In this document: positions 60,578 through 64,000 of the stretch, piece by piece
Numbering within the stretch: the stretch's first letter is position 1
Layout: the number at the start of each line of letters is the position of its first letter
Source: Bog-473 sp963807775
Lineage (GTDB): Bacteria; Actinomycetota; Acidimicrobiia; Acidimicrobiales; RAAP-2
NCBI GenBank assembly: GCA_963807775.1
Contig: CAWECY010000018.1
Coordinates: forward strand, 124,001-188,000
Length of the DNA: 64,000 nucleotides
Direction of reading: 5' to 3'
The notes under the pieces: model-generated
The model's input: only the letters and a program-made list of their open reading frames with translations
The model's database searches: none
Told to the model about the DNA's origin: nothing
Translations under genes and position numbers: made by a program

Positions 60578-63316
60578 TCACTCCGGCTCCAGCAGCGCCA
60601 GCGCCACTTGTTCTCGGAGGTAGGCGACGGTCTCAGCGGTGCCGAGCGCGGCACCCCGGGCCGCCAGGGCACTGACCTGCTCCCGGCCGAGCGCGTGGAG
60701 CAACGCGTCGTCACACCGTGCCCGCAGGTCTTGCGCCCACAGCGGGCTGAACTGCGCCATATGGCCACACTTGCCCGTGAGGACGGCCGCCGGCTCGAAC
60801 CGGCCGAGTTCGCAAAGGGCCAAACCTGCCTGCAGGCACAGTGGCTCCGCATACATGGTCAGCCAGCTGATCTCGGTGATCAGCTCTGCGGTCTCCCTGG
60901 CCTGCGACAGCGCGCTGCGCCAGTCCTCGCGACCAAGCGCGAGCCACGCTCTGAACGCCGCCACGGAGTACATGAGCGCTGGGCTGTGGATCACTTCGGC
61001 CAGGCTCTCGGCTTCGTCGAGCAACGCGACAGCCCGGTCATCCTCGTACCTCTCGAGGGCGCCAACCAGGGCCCCCAGGGCGAATCCGAGGGAGGACAAC
61101 TGCCCGACCTGGCGAGCCACCAGAATCGCCTCTTCCCACGTCGCCCGGGCTGAGTCGAACCGACCGAGGCCGGTGAGCGACCCGGCCAGGGAAGGAAGGG
61201 AGTGCGCCAGCTCAATCTCGTTGCCCTGCGCTCGCGCCAGGTCCACCCACTCCTGGGCCCGCCGCTCCCACTCCTCGGAGTCACCTTCCATGTAGGCCAC
61301 GACGGCCCGGTTGCGCAGGATGGGCCAAGGCGGCGTGCCCAGCGTGTGCTGGACCCGCTCGGCGACGTCGGCGAGCCCTTTGGCGCGGGCGACGTCACCC
61401 GCGAGCAACGCACCCCACGATGTCCAGGCCGCCACCTTGGGGAAAAGGTCGTGGACCTCCGCACCCGGGATCTCGATCGCCAGCGGCGCCCATTCCATCG
61501 CCAGGTCGCCGATCTGCGTGTCGACGGCCAGGGGCGCCACGAGGCGAAGCGCATGCTCGGGGGACACGGTCTCGACCGCCCAGTCGAACGCGGCCCGCAG
61601 GTTGTCGATGTCCCGCCAGACCACCTCGTTCCATTTCACCTGGTCCCGGGTCCACAGGTGCGGCCCGGCCTCCTCGGCCAAGGCGACGAAGTACCCCGCA
61701 TGGCGCCGGCGGACCGCCGCACTGTCTCCACTGGCTTCGAGCTGCTCCTGGGCGTACTGGCGGATGGTCTCGAGCAGCCGATAGCGCAGACCACCGTCGG
61801 TCACGTCGGCGACCACGAGCGACTTGTCCACCAGGCGACCGAGCACGTCGACGACGTCGAGCGGGTCCAGGTCGTCGTCCGCCAGGACCTCCTCGGCCGC
61901 CGTGAGTTCACAGCCACCGGCGAAGACCGAGAGGCCATTGAGTCCTCGCGCTTCGGCCTCGTCGAGCAGGTCGTAGGACCAGGCAATGGTCGCCCGCAGC
62001 GTCTGCTGGCGCTCCAGGGCGGCGCGGCTCCCGCGCGTCAGCAGCTTGAACCGCTGGTCCAGCCGGGCAACCAGGTCTTCGGGTGTGAGGGAGCGCACGC
62101 GCGCCGCGGCGAGCTCGATGGCCAGCGGGATCCCGTCCAGGCGCCGACACAGCTCGGCAACCGCAGCGCGGTTGGCGTCGCTGAGCGAGAAATCGCTCTT
62201 GGCCGTGATCGCCCGCACCGCGAAGAGCTGCACCGCCTCTGCTTCCACCACGCTCTGACCGTCAGCTTCGGCCGCCGGGACGCCGAGCGACGGCACGGCG
62301 ACCAGTCGCTCTCCCCCCAGACCCAGTCCCTCGCGGCTGGTGGCGAGGATGGTGACCTCCGGACAGCTTTGCGTGGCCAGATCAGCCAGGTGGGCGAGAG
62401 CCCCGAGCAGATGCTCGCAGTTGTCGAGCAGCAACAGGAGCCTTTTGTTCGAGAGAAAGGCGAGGACGGTCTCTTCGACACTGCTCCCGGGAAAGGGCTG
62501 GACGCGCAGACTCGCCGCTACGGTCTCCCAGACGGCTCCAGGATCGGTCACCGGTGCGAACTCACAGAGCCACGCACCGTCGGGGAAGTGATCGACGGCG
62601 TCTGCCGCCACCTGGAGCGCGAGTCGGGTCTTGCCCACTCCGCCCACCCCGGTCAGGGTCACCAGCGTCGAGGCCCTGAGCAGTTCGGCGAGCGATGCCA
62701 GCTGGGCCTCACGGCCGATGAAGCTGGTCATCTGACGGGGCAGGTTGCCCGGCAAGGCACTCATCGAACGCAAGGGCGGGAACGTGTTGTCGCGCCCGGG
62801 CACGCTGACCTGGAACACGTGCTCGACGGTCGCCAGATCGCGTAGGCGATGCTCACCCAGGTCGACGAGCGTCAGCCCGCCCTCGCCGATCAGCCCGGCC
62901 GTCTGTGACGAGACCAGGACCTGTCCACCGTGACCGATCTCCATCAGGCGGGCCGTGCGGTTCACCGCAGTGCCGAAGTAGTCCCCGTCACGGAGCTCGG
63001 CCTCTCCGGTGTGGAGTCCCGTGCGTACCCTGATCGGAGAGGCCGTTGGCCAGTCCTCCGCCTCCAGCAACTGCTGAGAGCTCAGTGCTGCGGCCACCGC
63101 CGAAGAGGCCGAGGTGAACGCGGCGGCGATCCCGTCGCCCATCGTGGAGAAGACGATGCCGTTGTGCTCGGCCACTGCCTTGCGCAGAAGCTCGTCGTGG
63201 CGGGAGAGCGCGGACCGCATGGCCGACTCGTCTTCCTGCCACAGGCGAGTCGAGCCCTCGATGTCTGTGAACAGGAACGTCACCGTCCCAGACGGGCCTG
63301 ACATGGCCAGGAGCAT
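60578..63316 (-). CDS. Adenylate/guanylate cyclase domain fused to an NB-ARC/AAA ATPase
   Basis: A 912-residue signalling ATPase. Residues 10-170 are a class III cyclase domain (VTFLFTDIEGSTRLWQ, FSTMGDGIAAAF, RTGLHTGEAELRDGDYFGTAVNRTARL) with two metal Asp residues and the transition-state Asn-Arg. Residues about 200-480 form an NB-ARC-type ATPase with Walker A TGVGGVGKTRLALQVA, Walker B LLLLDNCEHLL and sensor TSREGLGLGGERL, then a GIPLAIELAAARV motif. The C-terminal 400 residues are TPR/MalT-like helices. No HTH domain is seen, so the output may be cyclic nucleotide rather than transcription. This architecture is common in actinobacteria. MLLAMSGPSG may start at the internal ATG. Confidence 0.92.
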   Translation of the reverse strand: MLLAMSGPSGTVTFLFTDIEGSTRLWQEDESAMRSALSRHDELLRKAVAEHNGIVFSTMGDGIAAAFTSASSAVAAALSSQQLLEAEDWPTASPIRVRTGLHTGEAELRDGDYFGTAVNRTARLMEIGHGGQVLVSSQTAGLIGEGGLTLVDLGEHRLRDLATVEHVFQVSVPGRDNTFPPLRSMSALPGNLPRQMTSFIGREAQLASLAELLRASTLVTLTGVGGVGKTRLALQVAADAVDHFPDGAWLCEFAPVTDPGAVWETVAASLRVQPFPGSSVEETVLAFLSNKRLLLLLDNCEHLLGALAHLADLATQSCPEVTILATSREGLGLGGERLVAVPSLGVPAAEADGQSVVEAEAVQLFAVRAITAKSDFSLSDANRAAVAELCRRLDGIPLAIELAAARVRSLTPEDLVARLDQRFKLLTRGSRAALERQQTLRATIAWSYDLLDEAEARGLNGLSVFAGGCELTAAEEVLADDDLDPLDVVDVLGRLVDKSLVVADVTDGGLRYRLLETIRQYAQEQLEASGDSAAVRRRHAGYFVALAEEAGPHLWTRDQVKWNEVVWRDIDNLRAAFDWAVETVSPEHALRLVAPLAVDTQIGDLAMEWAPLAIEIPGAEVHDLFPKVAAWTSWGALLAGDVARAKGLADVAERVQHTLGTPPWPILRNRAVVAYMEGDSEEWERRAQEWVDLARAQGNEIELAHSLPSLAGSLTGLGRFDSARATWEEAILVARQVGQLSSLGFALGALVGALERYEDDRAVALLDEAESLAEVIHSPALMYSVAAFRAWLALGREDWRSALSQARETAELITEISWLTMYAEPLCLQAGLALCELGRFEPAAVLTGKCGHMAQFSPLWAQDLRARCDDALLHALGREQVSALAARGAALGTAETVAYLREQVALALLEPE

Positions 63317-63418
63317 CCCACGACGGCTTGCCCTGCGCTCGCGATGCGAGCGTGTGCTCGAAGAGCACGGAGAGGCTGAAGACGTTGTTGCCCGTCTTCG
63401 GGCTGGGTCCCCTGCCGA

Positions 63419-64000
63419 CTAGGGGCGCCGGCCGTTTGGCATGAGGTCGCTCAGGCCCCACTGGTCAAGGGCGTTCAGCTGGACCTGGTCACCGGTGGCC
63501 TCGACGATCATGTTGCCGCCGACGTAGATGCCGGTGTGGTACACCGACGTCCAGTCGGTCTGCGAGTCCCCCCAGAACACGAGGTCCCCGGCCGAGAGCG
63601 CGGTCAGCGCCACGGGCACGCCCGCCGTCTCGTACTGGTTGTCGGACACCCGGGCGAAGCCGATGCCGTCGCCGTTCTCCCACGAGGCCAGGGCCAGGCC
63701 CGAGCAGTCGTAGCCCACCGGACCGTTGCCGCCCCAGATGTACGGCTTGCCGAGTTGGGCGAAGGCGAAGAGGACCGCTTTGTCGCCGGGCGTCACCGGC
63801 TGGAACAGCAGTCCCTCGGTCGGCGGGGCGCCCTGGGCGTCGCCGAAGGGGTACGCCGTCCCGTTCTGCATTTCCACCCAGTAGCCCTGGCCCGACTGGT
63901 CCGAGACGATCTTCTCGGCCGGATCGAGGGTGCCGGCGCCGGCCGCCGAGCCGGAGAAGCCGGCGTCGCCGAAATTGAAGACCCCTCCGTCGGCCGCCAC
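63419..64000 (-). CDS. NlpC/P60 (C40) peptidase, 5' end missing
   Basis: At least 193 residues; the gene continues beyond the right edge. The visible N-terminal part holds GGVFNFGDAGFSGS and YWVEMQNGTAYPFGDAQG, repeats typical of exported proteins in Acidimicrobiia and related actinobacteria. The C40 domain has LGKPYIWGGNGPVGYDCSGLALAS (catalytic Cys in YDCSGL), GDLVFWG and YHTGIYVGGNMIVEA (catalytic His). It probably cleaves peptidoglycan stems. The apparent first residue (GTG at 64000) sits inside a repeat and is not the true start. Confidence 0.88.
   Translation of the reverse strand: MAADGGVFNFGDAGFSGSAAGAGTLDPAEKIVSDQSGQGYWVEMQNGTAYPFGDAQGAPPTEGLLFQPVTPGDKAVLFAFAQLGKPYIWGGNGPVGYDCSGLALASWENGDGIGFARVSDNQYETAGVPVALTALSAGDLVFWGDSQTDWTSVYHTGIYVGGNMIVEATGDQVQLNALDQWGLSDLMPNGRRP

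Overview
The window is high-GC bacterial chromosomal DNA from an actinobacterium. The order infA-rpmJ-rpsM-rpsK-rpsD-rpoA-rplQ-truA-rplM-rpsI-glmM-glmS-acpS-nnrD-alr-tsaE-tsaB-rimI ... groES-groEL ... guaB3-guaA is the actinobacterial arrangement (compare Mycobacterium). A deep lineage such as Acidimicrobiia is likely, judging by the GGVFxFGDA-type repeat in the NlpC/P60 protein at the right edge, but this is an inference and no rRNA is present to settle it.

Layout. (1) 1-13.1 kb: minus-strand guaB3-guaA-uvrD/pcrA operon, a few single enzyme genes (FAH-type hydratase, Nudix, SAM methyltransferase, a GT39-like membrane glycosyltransferase), a lipoprotein, and groES-groEL with a CIRCE operator. 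(2) 13.3-17.3 kb: an exported protein and a translationally coupled GH13 glucosidase / GT1 glycosyltransferase pair. (3) 17.9-21.2 kb: a compact minus-strand operon of two radical SAM proteins, a haem-oxygenase-like diiron protein and an 80-residue peptide with a double-glycine and an aromatic C-terminus. It looks like an unrecognised RiPP (ribosomally made, post-translationally modified peptide) pathway and is the best candidate for a novel system here. (4) 21.3-45.7 kb: an accessory island with visibly less GC-biased codons and three insertion sequences (IS3, IS982 and ISAzo13 families), one of them inside a DHFR-like gene. It carries two cytochromes P450, an SCP2-PhyH fusion, an MBL hydrolase, an amidohydrolase, a carboxymuconolactone-decarboxylase-like protein, a quinone-oxidoreductase-like MDR and an orphan substrate-binding protein. 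This mix suggests oxidative breakdown of small hydrophobic molecules. (5) 45.8-59.8 kb: the dense core operons listed above, all on the minus strand. (6) 59.8-64 kb: a VOC protein, an adenylate-cyclase/NB-ARC regulator and the 3' end of a C40 peptidase gene.

Two observations cut across regions. Regions 3 and 4, together with the genes at 13-17 kb, occupy the place between rimI and groES where tsaD usually lies, and tsaD is absent. Seven genes, including the essential rpsM, are split by a small indel, mostly in short homopolymers or short repeats. The rpsM case argues that at least some are sequence errors, so the accessory 'pseudogenes' should be read with caution.
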